A stretch of DNA of 64,000 nt, taken from positions 48,794,001 to 48,858,000 of the forward strand of contig CM114272.1 in the NCBI GenBank assembly GCA_050084515.1, given 5' to 3'. Below the pieces are notes generated by a model. The model searched no databases. It was not told the DNA's origin and worked only from the letters and a program-made list of their open reading frames with translations. The DNA is from Blasia pusilla (taxonomy: Eukaryota > Marchantiophyta > Marchantiopsida > Blasiales). This document shows, piece by piece, positions 10,728 through 24,248 of the stretch (the stretch's first letter is position 1; every line of letters begins with the position of its first letter). The position numbers and the translations under genes are program-made.

Positions 10728-13700
10728 CGAGAGCATCCACCACCGAACACCTGGAGAAAAGCATAGTCATAATGTTCAGAAGAATAATCAATTATGTTAT
10801 TCACATTTCAAATCCGTTAATAGGGAGAGTTGTATGGACCAGGAAGAAAGAATTCAGATCAAATGTTTCTTAAAAGATCCTTTTTGGGACTCTTGTGCTT
10901 TTCTCTCTCTTCAGCTTCAACTAGTTGACGAAAATGTGAGTTCTGATGTAGAGCTGACCTTCAGCCTTAGCATCTATTCAAGGAAGCACTACAGCTAGAA
11001 GGCCCAGGGATAAACTACAACCTTAAATAAAGCTGATGTGCCCGTCCTGGGGATGTCAAATGTTGTATTGAGGACTTCATGGCTACATGGTATAACAGTT
11101 CACATCTGATTGTGCAGAGTCAGTGATTTGCTTGTCTTAAGTAGTGTTGAAAGCATTGGTCGGGACTGGTGGATTTTTGGGGTCATGGACCTTGAAACAA
11201 TAGTTCATGCAGAATTTTTGTGAACTACATTATGGGTCTGGTGATAAGACAAGTGCCACTCTTGCTTACAACCATCGCACCCATGGTTTTCTATCCAGCC
11301 AAAGTGAAGAAATGTGTCTCCAGCTTGAACCCATTGGAAAAACTGTGTTTAGGAGGGCAAGGATGCCAAAATATAGCCCATTGACAAGAGTGATCAATCA
11401 TGTGAACTTCAAAGGTTGAGTTGTAGACTTTTCATTTGATTATTGTTGGAAGGTCTTACTCATAATTTTTTTTCATGGCCTAATACTTCCAATTGATATA
11501 TTTATGGCCCATAAATATGGCCGGTAAATTTGGTTGTAAATGCAATGTTGATGCCTCTGCTTGTCCTATCCTGTAGCCACTCCTTGTTGGGTGCTCTGGA
11601 TTTTGGACCGTATGAGCTAGGCATTTATGACCGATGACAAGGACCTGTGTGCTGTGCATTTATGGCTTGGGTGACACGGCGGTGTGATGTGCAGAGAGCA
11701 CTTGAGTTATTGATATGGCTTTGTGCAGTGTGCCTTTGAGCAACAAGGTTAGGGATTCGCTGAGAAAGCAGGTATGAGGCTGCATGTGCTTTTGCAGGGG
11801 ATTGAGTTCCTTTCATTTGTTTGATTGAATTGATTTGAGCATGTGGATGTGTTATGTTGGTGTGTGTTACACATTACAGGTGGCCTAGGTTATATTGGCT
11901 CCTTGAATCCTCTACCATTTCGAGATTCTTGGAAGGATGTGCATAGGAGATTTAGCACACCTGAATTTTCCCAAATGTCACTGATGTGTTACGCTAGGTT
12001 GAGACAAGTAGAGGCGGATGGTTTAATTTCTCTTTCACGGCTGTGTGGTCGACATATTTCTGGTTCACTATTTCTCCCTCACTGATGAGTTTTCAACTTA
12101 TGTCTTGCCAATGGTAGTTGGCGTGTTCAGGTTTTTCTTGGCATTGAGCCAAGAAAAACCTGAACTATCTTAGACAAGATTCGATGGCTACATGTTGGCA
12201 ACCACATTTAGTTTTGAAACAGATATGTAGAGCAGCTATAGTGAAGTGGAATGTTTCGGAGGACCAGAATTTTTTGGAATCAACACGTAGAGTGATGAAC
12301 ACAACAACGACAAATGATTTCAACATCCAAAGGTTATGTGTGGCTTCAATGCAGCTGCACTGCTGTATTGCACATCGGGTTCTCACCTGTATTTTGGTGT
12401 TCCTACATTAGTCGTCTCGCATCTCCTGTGATAGTTCATTCACCATGTGCAAAAATTGGAGCGCTGCAGATTGGGATGAGGTTGCCCTTACATTTGTATC
12501 GCCATTTAATTTTAGTTTGTCAGTTGTAATACAGATACAGGATCGATTAGATTCTACAAGTACATCCTAATTTGGATCCTTTCGGTTGTGTGAGTGCTCC
12601 TGGTGGCAGCAGTCGTGACTTCAATCACGTCTACATCCTATGTCAGTTTCATCAATATTGTTTGATCACTAACTCACCTGGGGTTTCATTTCATTCTTTC
12701 AGCAGTGAGCACCTGCTTGTGCCAATTGCTTTCCTCTAGGTGTTACACCCGGATGGTGGCATGTGACTCACTGCTTGGGCGACTCATTGTTTGGTTGACT
12801 CATCTCCCTCAAGTGCGTTCTTCAATTTTCCCCTATTTGACTAGGTGTGAGTGCATGTGTGACAAAGCTCGGATCTATGTAAGGTGTCAGCTTGCACTCT
12901 ACTCATTGTTGAAGTTCCAACAACCAGAGAAAGACCACAGGGGAGAAGGGAATGGCCAAGTGATGGGAGTGGGATGTAGATGGGATCAGTCGACAAAATT
13001 GGTTAATTTTTTTTTTATCTGATGGCACTCAATCAGCACATTTGGGTCCGTACCATTTTTTTGGCAGATGTGTGGGTTAAGGTTTAGGTGTGTCCATAGT
13101 TTCTAGAGGGTAGTTATTGTTGATGGTGTCATACTCCAACTTCCAACTCCCAAGACACAATGAGGAACACTTATTTCACACTTTAGGTACCACCCTTGAA
13201 TTGTCCTCTTCACTTTCCAATGTCACTCGGGTTGGCATTTTAAGTCAAAGGTGGATTGTGATTTGCTTTCGTCAATTGTAGGGAGTAATGCACAATGTGA
13301 GCTTGAGGGCAGAGTGAAGAAATGAAGGATGCATATTGTCAATGTGTAGGTGTGGGGAAATGAAGGAATCATGAGCATGGACCTTCAATGCAGAGCATTC
13401 GGCCTCACACGATAGTCACTGGACGAAAACTAAAGAATCCTAGGGGTGAGTGTCAGTGGTGTTGAAGAGGTGTGAAATTGGGCTTTGGGGGAGACCATCC
13501 AAGGAACTACTACCAACATGGGAACAGGGCCAATCCTCCTTCCAAGTTCCAACCCTAACCCCCTAGTAGAGAATTGTCAATTGTCGATCATCATGCAGGG
13601 CATCCCTCATTGTTGGATGTTGGTTCGATTAGAGGTTGAAGCTCGCCATTATCTAGAGGCATGGATCAATTTGGTAGTATGGTGTCATTGGCTATGATTT

Positions 13701-16060
13701 TGAGGGACAGGTGAACAAGAGGCCCAACCTCATCCCGTAAACCCCATATGAGGTGGGTGGTCATTTTAGGAGAAGAATAGGGATTATGAGTTCCCAGTTG
13801 TAGGGAACCTATTGACCCAAGGCAACAATAGCTTTGGGTTTCTTGGACTATTGTCTCGATCGAGTGAAGGAGAGAGAGCTTGGCTGCATAGGGCGGATAG
13901 TTGCAAAGGAGGTTTGATGGAGTTGCGTAGGCTTAGTTGGAGCCGAACAAATGGAAGTAGTTGGAAGAGCAAAGAGGTGTGCTCCAAGTGGAGTATGCAT
14001 AATACGAGTAAGAAGGCATGCCAACAACGCTTGTAAGCAATTCGAAGGGACCTATGTACATGAATAGGTAATGGGGCAAATATGAGCATCTCACAATAGA
14101 GGTATGCAGATGGAGACTAGGGCACTTGTCCATGTAGAATAACGTGGGTGCAGGAAGTGCGGAGCCGTAGTGCGAACATAGATTGGGGTAGGTGATATGG
14201 TAAGGCAAATATAGTTGGTTCTAGGTAGATTATGTTGTCAGTTAGGGTTGGACAAGATAGTTATCGTGGTTCTAGGAGGTTATTTGATTCTGTGACTTGT
14301 TGATAACAATTTGTACATTGGTTGGAGAGTCTGTTTCGTGACCTGGAATTTCTGGTGTTGGTGGTGATTTTTTAGTGAGGTTTCCAGCGATTGAGAGATG
14401 TCAACAAAATTAACTTATACTACTTTGTTGGTCGGGGGTCTACATGGATGTTCCGCATGGATGGTCTATGCTAGAGTGCTAGAGGTGGAGACTACTACGC
14501 CAATGTTGACAATCCCCATCCATTGACGAGAGGATTGATGTGTTGTTCGAGGAGACTATAGTGTCACAAAGGTTACCGCACCACACCATATGGAGCAGCT
14601 CGTGTTGATCGTGTAGTAGAGCGATGGGACGCTTGGTTAGGTTATCAATTCTAGTCCCTTTTTTTTGGAATTTGTCTTAAATCAGAGTGTCGGATATCGG
14701 ACAGAGTTGTTGTTAAGTGAATGTAGTTATGAAGCCCAATGTAGATTTCTTGCATATTTAGTGTGTTTGTGGGTATAGGCAGAATCATGAGAAGGGATTG
14801 CACGTATGACTTGAGGTATAACCCCTATAATTTCGGCGAGAGTTGACGTACCCACAAGTGTTGATAGCTCCAACGCGCACCAATGCCATGAGAGCGGGTC
14901 GGTTTGTACCTCACATTGTTCAGAAATCACCTCGAATGGCTCCATTACAATCGTAGTGTGACGATTGTCCTTGATATCATCACATTCACAATATGTGTTT
15001 TCAAGTTTTGTTGAGAGATACGTCCATAAGTAGGTCAAGGGTCTAGTGGGAGAATCGGTGGAGATCAAGAAGTTTATGGCCGTGGTTATAGAGTTCTGCT
15101 ACGTCTCATAGGAGATAGAGGACGTGCATCCGATGCATCGCTCCTCATTCGTATTGATCAATCGGAGGAGAGGATTATTACTATGATAATGACTTAGCTA
15201 GTGATTGACACGGAGCTAAGAGTGGTTACTTTAGCTCCAGCCTTCAGATCCTATGAGGATACATTTGAGGAATATATTAATCTGAAATTTATGTCTAGTG
15301 TGATTCAGGCAAAGGATGCTATTATGTTGATTCGAGATGTTGCGAGAGTGACCGAGCCATAGAAAAATTGGGGTTGAGATAAATCCACATGAGGGGATCG
15401 ATGGATGATAGACTAGGATTCCATAAAAGGCACTTCATTCACCATTAATGATGCCTAGATGTTTGGTGATTCCTACATATGAGACAAGTGCATTGATGTC
15501 ATAAGAAGTCGGAGACATGATTCCTATGCGGGCTTGGGTGGAATCAATAACGAGTATTTTTTTGGAGATGGCCAATAGGGTGAGCCAAGCTCCATTGTTT
15601 TCTCCCATAGACTTGGTGGTGTTGGGAGTTGGACTAGAGGAGGTGTTTCGTCTGGCTGCTATACTAATACGTTGTGTGAGTAAGGAGAGGTTATTGCCTC
15701 TTATTTAGAGGTAGTCCTTGAGCAGGTGGTGGATCTACCCTTGAAGCAAATGTTCGGAATGTTTCTATTGAGTCATGACAACTTGGAACAGCCAAGTTGG
15801 CAAATATGCCAACTAGACTAGCAATAAATTGTCTTGATGCAATCGTTGTTATACCTGCAACATCTCTAAAAGTCACCAAGAACAGAGTTCCTAATGAGCT
15901 AGCTTGTTTACATTCATCTAGGCCAAATGATAGAAATTCTTATTGCATTACCTAGAGCGAGTTGAGTAGGTTCATCCATTATATTTGGCTGTCATGGTTG
16001 GTAATCAAGTAATGTTCTATCCTTTGGGCCTACCTTGTTCAAATCAAGACCAATATCCTT
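10728..16060. other. Long intergenic stretch, no gene recognised
   Basis: More than 5 kb with only short open frames and no conserved domain I can name. A perfect hairpin lies at 12125-12165. Around 15230-15360 the plus strand reads for about 40 codons before a stop, without recognisable similarity. Decayed transposon DNA is likely but not shown. Confidence 0.4.
12125..12165. repeat. Perfect 18-bp hairpin
   Basis: GTTCAGGTTTTTCTTGGC at 12125-12142 is followed by loop ATTGA and the exact reverse complement at 12148-12165. No flanking gene uses it visibly. Confidence 0.85.
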
Positions 16061-16640
16061 CCCATGGAACTAGTCTCGGTAACTCAAGCATAAAACCAAA
16101 CCCTTACTACCATTTTATATTAGGTGACATATTATGTTGTACTCACACTAGTCAAGGACGTCTATATCCTAAATCAGCAATGCTCTGCATCAACCCATTG
16201 TGAGGCCCAATCCTATTAGAGGTTGTGCTTTTGAATCCAACAAGACGCGTTGTGGACTAAACACTCTACCTCTTGGACTAACCAACTTGAAGATCTCTCT
16301 TCGGTTATCCAACAAGACAACATGTGGATAAGCCATAGTACGCTCTATTGAAGGTCTAGCAGGCAGTTATATCATCCTTATAACTGCAACCTGCCATGAA
16401 TTTGAGGTGGACGGCCCGAGTATAGGCTCCAAGGGGCAAGTCCATCATCTACTTCGTAACTATCTCTAAATGTGAGGCAAAAATACTATCTCCACAATCA
16501 CATAGCTTAGCCGCCACTCAAAAACCTCAATGAGTATACCTCTCAATGTCGTAACCTCAAAAGCCAAAAATTACGGGGCGAGATGCATAGAGGTGGTCGC
16601 CCCCAATAATGTAGGGCAAAGACCAAAATGGATAATCTAA
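16060..16640 (-). mobile_element. Retropepsin-bearing dispersed repeat, copy 1
   Basis: Reverse-orientation copy of the family also seen at 17.6-18.15 and 44.1-44.6 kb. Shared landmarks on the minus strand include a GGGGGCGACCACCTC-like block near 16590, a TTTGAGGTGGAC region near 16400 aligned to 17880, and the TTGTTGGATTCA block near 16235. The last encodes the L-D-S-G motif of a retroviral-type aspartic protease in the better preserved copy. This copy is too decayed to translate. Confidence 0.6.
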
Positions 16641-16759
16641 AAATGATGTCATTGTTGCTTCTCATCAACTAGAATCTTGATCCAGCTTGATCATAACAAT
16701 AAATTCCTCATGACAGCAAGATGGACTCTCCTAATGTTGATGATGCTCAAATCTCCTCA

Positions 16760-17520
16760 CACGTGTGGTACGGTTGTAACCGTAAGGTTCGGTAGTGGCG
16801 GTATGACGGTAAGTGGCGGTAAGAGGATGTCAAAACGACATCCTCTCCCGTAACGGCAATACATGTTCTTCTTCTTATTGCTTGTGCGGCTCTACAACCG
16901 AGACAAGACAGTGCGGTGTGGCTATGAACAACACGACGTGGCAATCAGTGGCACGTTGGTATTATGAGCGGTACGATACGATACATGATTGTTGTTGAGC
17001 GGCTACTAATCACTAGGCATAGAAAAGCACAAATAAAACTCAAACCCCATCAATCCAAAGGTTATCTACTTTTGCTAAACGACCAACCCTCAATCACTCA
17101 GTGTGTAGCAATCAGTGATGAGACGGATGCATCGGACGTGACTTGTGTCAACGACGCAAAACAAGGTGGTTGATATTCAACCCTGTCACTTGGTCATTGA
17201 TCCTCATGTTTAAAAATTACGCGAAGAGAAAAATTAAAATGCTCATTGAACAATAACGACAAGTGGTAGTTGACAATCGTCGAATAGATGACGGTGGATG
17301 AATATTAGTTGTTCGGTGACCATCAATGGTAATCATGTGATATTACATATGGGTACACATGGCTCTATTTTAACCTTATTCAAGATTCAATGTCTTTCAA
17401 TTTTTCCCTCTCCACCAACCTCTTCAAAAAAGGGTTGACTCGCTAAAATTATCTCAGATTTGGCTCATACTCCACTAAGCCCCACAAATCTTAGGTTAAT
17501 ACCCATTCCTTTACGTTGTC
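16760..17520 (+). repeat. Dispersed repeat family C, copy 1
   Basis: Homologous to 33890-34420. Shared blocks include GAGCGGCTAC/CAAGCGGCTAC, GGTAGTTGAC followed by GACGACGGTGG or a variant, TTCAATGTCTTT, and GGCTCATACTCCACTAAGC. No coding capacity is evident. The copy lies between two inverted copies of the retropepsin family. Confidence 0.65.
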
Positions 17521-17559
17521 TGAGGAAATGAGGATCCCATTGATGGGTCTTGATTAGAG

Positions 17560-18150
17560 TTCTCGGAGGATGGATGTTTGTGTGGAGGCACGGAGGGTGA
17601 TGAGAGAAGCGAATGCGATGACTCCTATTGCACATGCTTAGGTGGAGCCCGTGTCAAGTACGTTTTTAGGGGCGACCACTGCCATGTACCGCGCCCCATG
17701 GTTTTCTACTTTCAATGTTACGATGTTATGAGCTATGCCCGTCGAGGTTTTCTGCCTGGTTGGAAAGTGGAGTTGGTGTTCCTACATCATATTTTCTGGC
17801 CAGCCAGAAAGTGGAGTTGGTGTTCCTGCATCATATTTTGAGATGATGGATGTACCTTTGGAGCCTATGCTCGAGCCGTCCACCTCAAATTCATGGCGAG
17901 TTGTGGCTGCTAGGATGGTAGAGATGCTTGCTAGAGAAGGTGATCCTAGAAGGTAGAGTGTTTTGTCTTAAGCACGTCTTGTTGGATTCAGGAGCGTAAC
18001 CCCGGATGTTGGGGAAAGCGGCATTTATAGGATTGGGCGTGATGAGGGCAGATGTGGAGCATTGTCCATTCAGAATACAGACATCCTTGGGTGGAGAGAG
18101 TACAATGCAGTTTGTCACTCGACATGAGGTGGTGGTGAGGATTTTCCCAA
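17560..18150 (+). mobile_element. Retropepsin-bearing dispersed repeat, copy 2
   Basis: Best readable copy. The plus strand from about 17965 reads L-L-D-S-G-A, a stop codon, then PRMLGKAAF and IGLGVMRADVEHCPF, followed by a VTRHEVVVRI-like end. The D-S-G-A triad with a following M-L-G-K is the active-site pattern of retropepsin-like proteases. An in-frame TAA directly after D-S-G-A shows that it is not functional as it stands. The upstream part (17640-17760) reads YVFRGDHCHVPRP. This suggests a fragment of a retroelement gag-pol; the clade is not assignable. Confidence 0.55.
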
Positions 18151-20913
18151 GACATACGTCTGATAAGTCCGTATCTTCGTGTCTATTGAAAATTTTATTT
18201 TTAAATTATAGCCCACTTTTATAGGGAAAGAATTTGCTTAAAATCATTAAATTTGAATAAACGGTGAAAGGCAGTAGTACTATATACGTGTCTAGGTTGT
18301 GAAGCGGTAGTGTGGAGAGAATTTCCGAGTTCGATTTGAGTGTCAGTGGAAGAGGTGGAAGAGATGGGGTGGGCGATTCTGGTGGGTAAAGGGAGATGAA
18401 AGGGATATGGAGGTGCGTCGGGTTTGGGTGCTTGATGTGAGAGTATTTGTGGATCGTGCAGTACATTACAGTGGATTTTGTGGCAACAAAATCCACTGGC
18501 AGAGTTTTGTGGGTTGAGGCTACTTTGGAGTGTGAGAGTGCGGAAGGCTCGAAAGATTATTGATTTGGTTGTAAGAAATTTGGGATGTGTGGGGGTGGGA
18601 ATGGGAGGAGCCGCAGGTGGCGGTCCGCTTGCGATTGGGTGTTGAAAGTTCTCTCAGTGAGAATTGGGTGCGGACCTACATGAGCAGGTCTTTAGGGATT
18701 GCGTTTTCTCTACTCCTGAGATTCAGGTTTGTTTGTGTGGGACCTCCATCAGCAGTTTTGGTGTTTGATGGAGTTTCCCAACCCCGAGATTTTGGTGTTC
18801 GGGTGGCGTCTCTATTAATATTTTGTGGTTTTTGTGTGGCATCTCGATCATCAACTGTGGTGTCTCGTGGATTGCTCTTTCTCTTCTTCATGATTGAGGC
18901 TTCTTCGTCGGAGGTCAATTGCTTGATTGAGCTCCCAATTCGAATTACATTTATCTGCTCTCAAAAAGGCTCAAAACCTAACAGGTGTCAGCCACGTGGA
19001 GCAAGGAATGCCCCTCCATGAACACACGAAATCAAATCAAATAATCAACCAACCAACCAAACGTCGGCACAAGTAGGGTTCCTTACCGTAACAACAGAAG
19101 ATTATTTTTAAGGTATCATGCTCCACTTCTTACAACCGTCATGCCCCTTTTTTTTTTTCTTTTTTCCTTTCCCCATTCAGTAACCCCCATGCTAAATAAT
19201 ATAGATGTTATTGACTTTTATACTTTTAAGTAGATTCTACTTAGGCCCCACACAACCTTTCTAATTGAAATACTAATTTCATTGACTTTTACTATTTTAA
19301 ACAACTGTATTGTTCCATCTTGAGGAGGGATAGTGCGCTCTTTTTACTCTAAACCCTTGCATTCACAAGTTTAAATCACCTCCTGTAATTAGCTCTCAAA
19401 ATTCTACATATCAGTTTAAATAAAATTTGATGGCACTCATGAACAAATTTAAATTACCTCCTACAGTCACATGAACAAATTTTAAGTACCTCCTGCTGTG
19501 ACATGCACAAATTATAAGTACCCATTGCAGTAAACTCAAAATTTTCAAGAAAAAATGATGAATTTTGACTCATAAGACGGGCTATGAGATGAGTTAGAAA
19601 ACGAAGCCATCCAAGAGTAGTATATATGTATACGCTCGGACTTTAGTCGAAGTGTAGTATGCAATCCTTTAACCTTTCACCAGAATTTCAACTTGGTAGC
19701 TGCTGAATAGCGTGTCTAGATAGATGGTCACGTGTAATCCGTATAATTTAATAACATTATTTTCATAAAGTCGCCACATTTACACAATTCTTAAATCGCA
19801 CTCTTCATCTGACTCACATACAGAGTGTGTGCTCCAATCGACTTTCTGTAGAATAGAGTTAGCAAGACAATCCATGTCTAAGTCTTCAATTTTGTTTCTC
19901 TACAACCTCAGAGGGTAGTATCATTCAAAGATCCCTGTATTCCCATCTCCCCCATATAATCCACAGCTGTGAACTTCATTTAGTACCCTGAGAAAACCGA
20001 AAAGGCCAGTGGCACATGGACTGGTACTACATCTGTGATACTAATACTAGATAGACAGATAGATAGAGATCATTTCTGAAACCGTCGGCTGGCAATGCAA
20101 TTTCTGCCATAATGATGCATGCAGGTAGAGAACGTTTTAGGTCGAAGCTTGAATGACATGTTCTTGTTCACGTGTCATTCATAATACAGAAAGGAAATCG
20201 TAAGTCGCGCATCAAGGGGAGGGCCTACCACCCCAAATATTTGTCCAATCAATCCCAGCGACGCAGTAAGTTTCCAGGTTGACTCTGCACTTCAAGAAAC
20301 TAGTGACCAGTGCTGTCCGACTCGCTTCACACGTATTCGGCAGTCAAGACTTGACGTCTCGACTACTATCCTGATATCGATAATTATAAAACATAGTTTT
20401 TCTGACACAACACTAGTTTTCTGACACAACACTACAGAACGCAGACACAAGTATCTGATAGGACAGAAACAAACACAACTACCGAGTGCAACCACATCCA
20501 CCGTTTTCAAAACACTCATCAGTTTCACATCATTTCACTCGATACTGAGTTCATTCCTGTAAATTGATTAACCACAACCGCGACACTGTCAATGGAAGTG
20601 AAAGAGTGTCTGGGTATTACACGATCATTTGTGCAGTCCTCCATCTACATGGAGAAACACTAAAGCGACAGAAGCGCGGCCTCCTCTGAGTGCCCACAAC
20701 GAGGAACTGGTCTCAACTAAAACTTGTACATGTATACAAATAGACACTCTACTGACCAAACGAACATCAATGGGAATGCCTTCTTCCAGCAATGAGAAGC
20801 TCGCTACACCAGGCGCTATAACCTCCAGAAACCTAGATTCTCTTACAACCCCGGCTGCAAGAACTGATGTAGCAAGCCACAAAGGCGGAGGGCCTGAGCG
20901 GACGCCGAGTTCC
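18151..20913. other. Intergenic region, 3' of ferredoxin
   Basis: No gene recognised. It holds an 11-bp perfect hairpin (18471-18496), a T-rich run near 19147, and a short GATA-type simple repeat near 20050. The ferredoxin 3' untranslated region should lie in the last few hundred bases. Confidence 0.45.
18471..18496. repeat. Perfect 11-bp hairpin
   Basis: GTGGATTTTGT, loop GGCA, then the exact complement ACAAAATCCAC. Confidence 0.8.
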
Positions 20914-21393
<480 letters not shown>

Positions 21394-21602
21394 TCAGGGG
21401 AAGGGCTGCGAAAAGAGAAGTGCAGATGCGCGAGTGGAGTGTGCGAAATGTGCACTGACCTCCGCGACCGATTGGAGTGTAAGGAGCCGCGGACGAGAAG
21501 ATTACTAGGGGAATGGGTGAGAAGCGTCGGGAGCTTAGGGTGGAGAAACACGGACACGGAGGTCCTCCAATGGGAGACCACTGAAGCCCAATCCAGTAAT
21601 CT

Positions 21603-21650
21603 GCCACGTGGCTGTACTCGGCTGACGAAGCAAACGCGCCCCGCCTTATC
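21603..21650 (-). promoter_or_regulatory. G-box plus I-box upstream of ferredoxin
   Basis: The palindrome GCCACGTGGC at 21603-21612 contains the G-box CACGTG. The minus strand also reads GATAAGG (I-box) at 21650-21644, about 32 bases further upstream. Paired I-box and G-box elements are known from light-regulated photosynthesis genes such as rbcS. They lie about 240-285 bases before the ferredoxin ATG. Regulation by light is inferred, not shown. Confidence 0.5.
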
Positions 21651-21850
21651 GTCACCGGGCCCCTCCACCACTTCACGAATTCGGGGGCGCTCCACTAAAC
21701 CCCGATCCATCGCTGTCCACTCGAATGCCGTCGCTAACTGCGCACCCGTCTCCGCGATAATCCACCTGCCGTCTATTTTCCCAACAGCGGCCCCGAAACT
21801 GCGGTCTTACGAAGAAACAATATTGAAAAAATAAATATTATCTATACGAA

Positions 21851-23321
21851 AATGTGACTATATAAAGTAAACTACGTGAGTGCACATAGAAGGGTCGATT
21901 CTGTAACCATAGGCATCGTGTAGTATAATAGTCTTTAATTTAATAGAAGTATTACGGAGGAGAAGAATAGAAAAGAGGCCCGTAATGTTAATTCAAAATT
22001 GCAAACGGCTTTATTGCTAACACCCAATTTTGTGGTCAACCGCAGGCATGAGTACATGAGTTTTCAATACAAACGGGGGAGACACTATACTAATCCGGTG
22101 AACACACTATACGAATCCGATGGGAGCCAAATATGTAAAGCAGATCGCTAGAAGTTTTTATAACATAATGACATTGTGACATTAATGCCTACATCCTTTG
22201 AGGGCCATACGGGTTGAGCGTTTCACCGAACAACGCAATGCGTTATCAACTTACATTCTATAAAACATGAAAGTAATCAATACATACGGGCACGAAACAA
22301 TAAAACGGACGTTCTATCATTACACGCAAGGGAGTATTCAAGGGAGGATTATATACTTCAAGTCTAAGGACAACACCGCCGTCGACATTACAAAGTCACT
22401 TCATTATGAACCCGCACAACATGTACAAGTGAGCGAAAAGCCTAAGCCTAAAGAGATTTTTCATCCAATACTACTGGTCCACGTCACTTGAAGGATTCGG
22501 TGGAGCATTCTGGTACGACTGCACAAAATATGGTGTTTTGCACACACGTCTGAAGGAAACCAAAATTAAGTTTTAAGTTGGGGCCGTAATTAGTCAGAAT
22601 GCCCATGCTATGCATGGGCGTCAAATAAAAAATGACTAGTAAGATGCCCATGCAAAGCATGGGTTAAGAATTTTTTTTCCATTAAAAGAAAAATATGCAG
22701 CCGATGCATTCAAGGTCAGACGGGAAGTAATTATTGTATGGCATACTTTTACCATAAATGGCAACAGAGCAAGCGATCACATTGGTTAGACAAAATACGG
22801 TTTCCAATCACAACTTGTAGATGCAATCGCATTTTTCAGGTGGGATAAGGATCCATTTGAGACCGTATTACATGGCCAAAGTAATGTGTACATAGAAATT
22901 TTTTATTAGTTGATGTGGCATAACATGTACAAGTTCGGTATTGCACAACTTGAGCACAATCGTCATAATAGTACTTTTAGTGCATTGACATTAGAATGTA
23001 TGTAACTTTATAACCAAGTGCATGGCTGGAGATATGAAGCTCGAAGGGGAGATCATGGGTAATTTCCCTTTTTATGGGTAGGCAAGATATAAGATGCCAG
23101 ACGCATAAGACCACATGGCAATGTGGAGAAGTTAACTCATGCGCAGAGTTTGAAGAGTGATGGAGTTTGTATGTAACCAATTTAGAAGCACCCACTCACT
23201 TTGAAGACTCCCTAGTCTTGCTTTCCCTAAATAGTAGTGCAAACCTAAAATGATTGCAGGGGAAGAAGGAGGCTTATAACAGGGATCCATCTCCCATGTA
23301 TTAGAAAGTGTAGAAGTGTAG
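21851..23321. other. Intergenic, no gene recognised
   Basis: No domain readable. It contains two small hairpins of the same type at 22601-22663. Confidence 0.45.
22601..22663. repeat. Two tandem GCCCATGC hairpins
   Basis: GCCCATGC-TAT-GCATGGGC at 22601-22619 and CCCATGC-AAA-GCATGGG at about 22647-22663, 27 bases apart. The stems are the same and only the loops differ. Confidence 0.7.
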
Positions 23322-24248
23322 TGTGCAAGGTAGAAATCGGAAAGGTTGGTAGTAGTTGCGGAAGTGTGCGTTTAGTAGGCAACGCTAATGCACTCACATT
23401 AGTCGGGTCTACATCAATCAGCGGTTCCAACTTGCCGAGTTCTCGACTCGGCCTCTCATCAAGCTCAACCTTCCTAGTTTTGCAGTTTACGACACAAGCA
23501 AGTTTTGAAGACTTGGGACAAACTCTCTAGTCGGTTCAGGAACCTCAAACAACTTTTGAATGCCTAACATCCATGAGTCAAAAAAAAATGAATCGCGGGT
23601 TGGATCAGGTTTGGGTTCGAGTTCCAACGCCAAACTCTTGTTCCATTTCGTGCCCTTGAGATGTTTGGTGCTCAAAGTGGAGTTCGTGTTCCAAGAGTCC
23701 TTGGAGACACTCCTGCTTTCTAGTACTTTTGGGGATCCCCATCCTCCCCCTAACTTTAGGGAAAGACAGTCGGACCCCTTAGATTGGCCCTCAACTCAAT
23801 TGCTCTCATAGTTTGTTTTGGAAAATATATGAGCTTTTACTTATGCGTTTGCTAAGACATTTGGTGCGTTGGAAATGTCTTGGCTTAAGCTTTCTAACGC
23901 AACCTTATTTCTTCCAAATGCATATTAGAACTAAACGTTATGATCTAAAACACAGTAAGGATCCCCAAACGCTAGTCGTGTTCCAAAACTGGTTCTCACC
24001 CCTTTGGCAACCAACCTTCCTAGACTCAACTCATCTCAAGTCTTGGTCCACGTTTGGTCCAGGTTTCCTAGTCATAACCACAAATGCATGAAACGCATAA
24101 TTCTATTGCGTGTTCCGTCTCTTGGACTTTTCCAAGAGACCTCTCCAAAAGCCTCTCCAAAGCAGATCATTGTAGCGTGAGTCCTCTAGAGTTCTGATGT
24201 TGTGCTTGGCGCCTATTTGGTATTTTTTTGGTTATGAGGGTTGTGACC
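23322..24248 (-). repeat. Chromovirus 3' LTR
   Basis: Matches 29505-30484, 40874-41833 and 42843-43861 over its length (for example the GGCAACGCT, TCTCGACTCGGCCTCTCATC and TTTGGTCCAGGTTTC blocks). In element sense its start is mutated from TG to GG. A purine-rich AAGGAGGGG directly precedes it and would be the polypurine tract. Confidence 0.75.
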
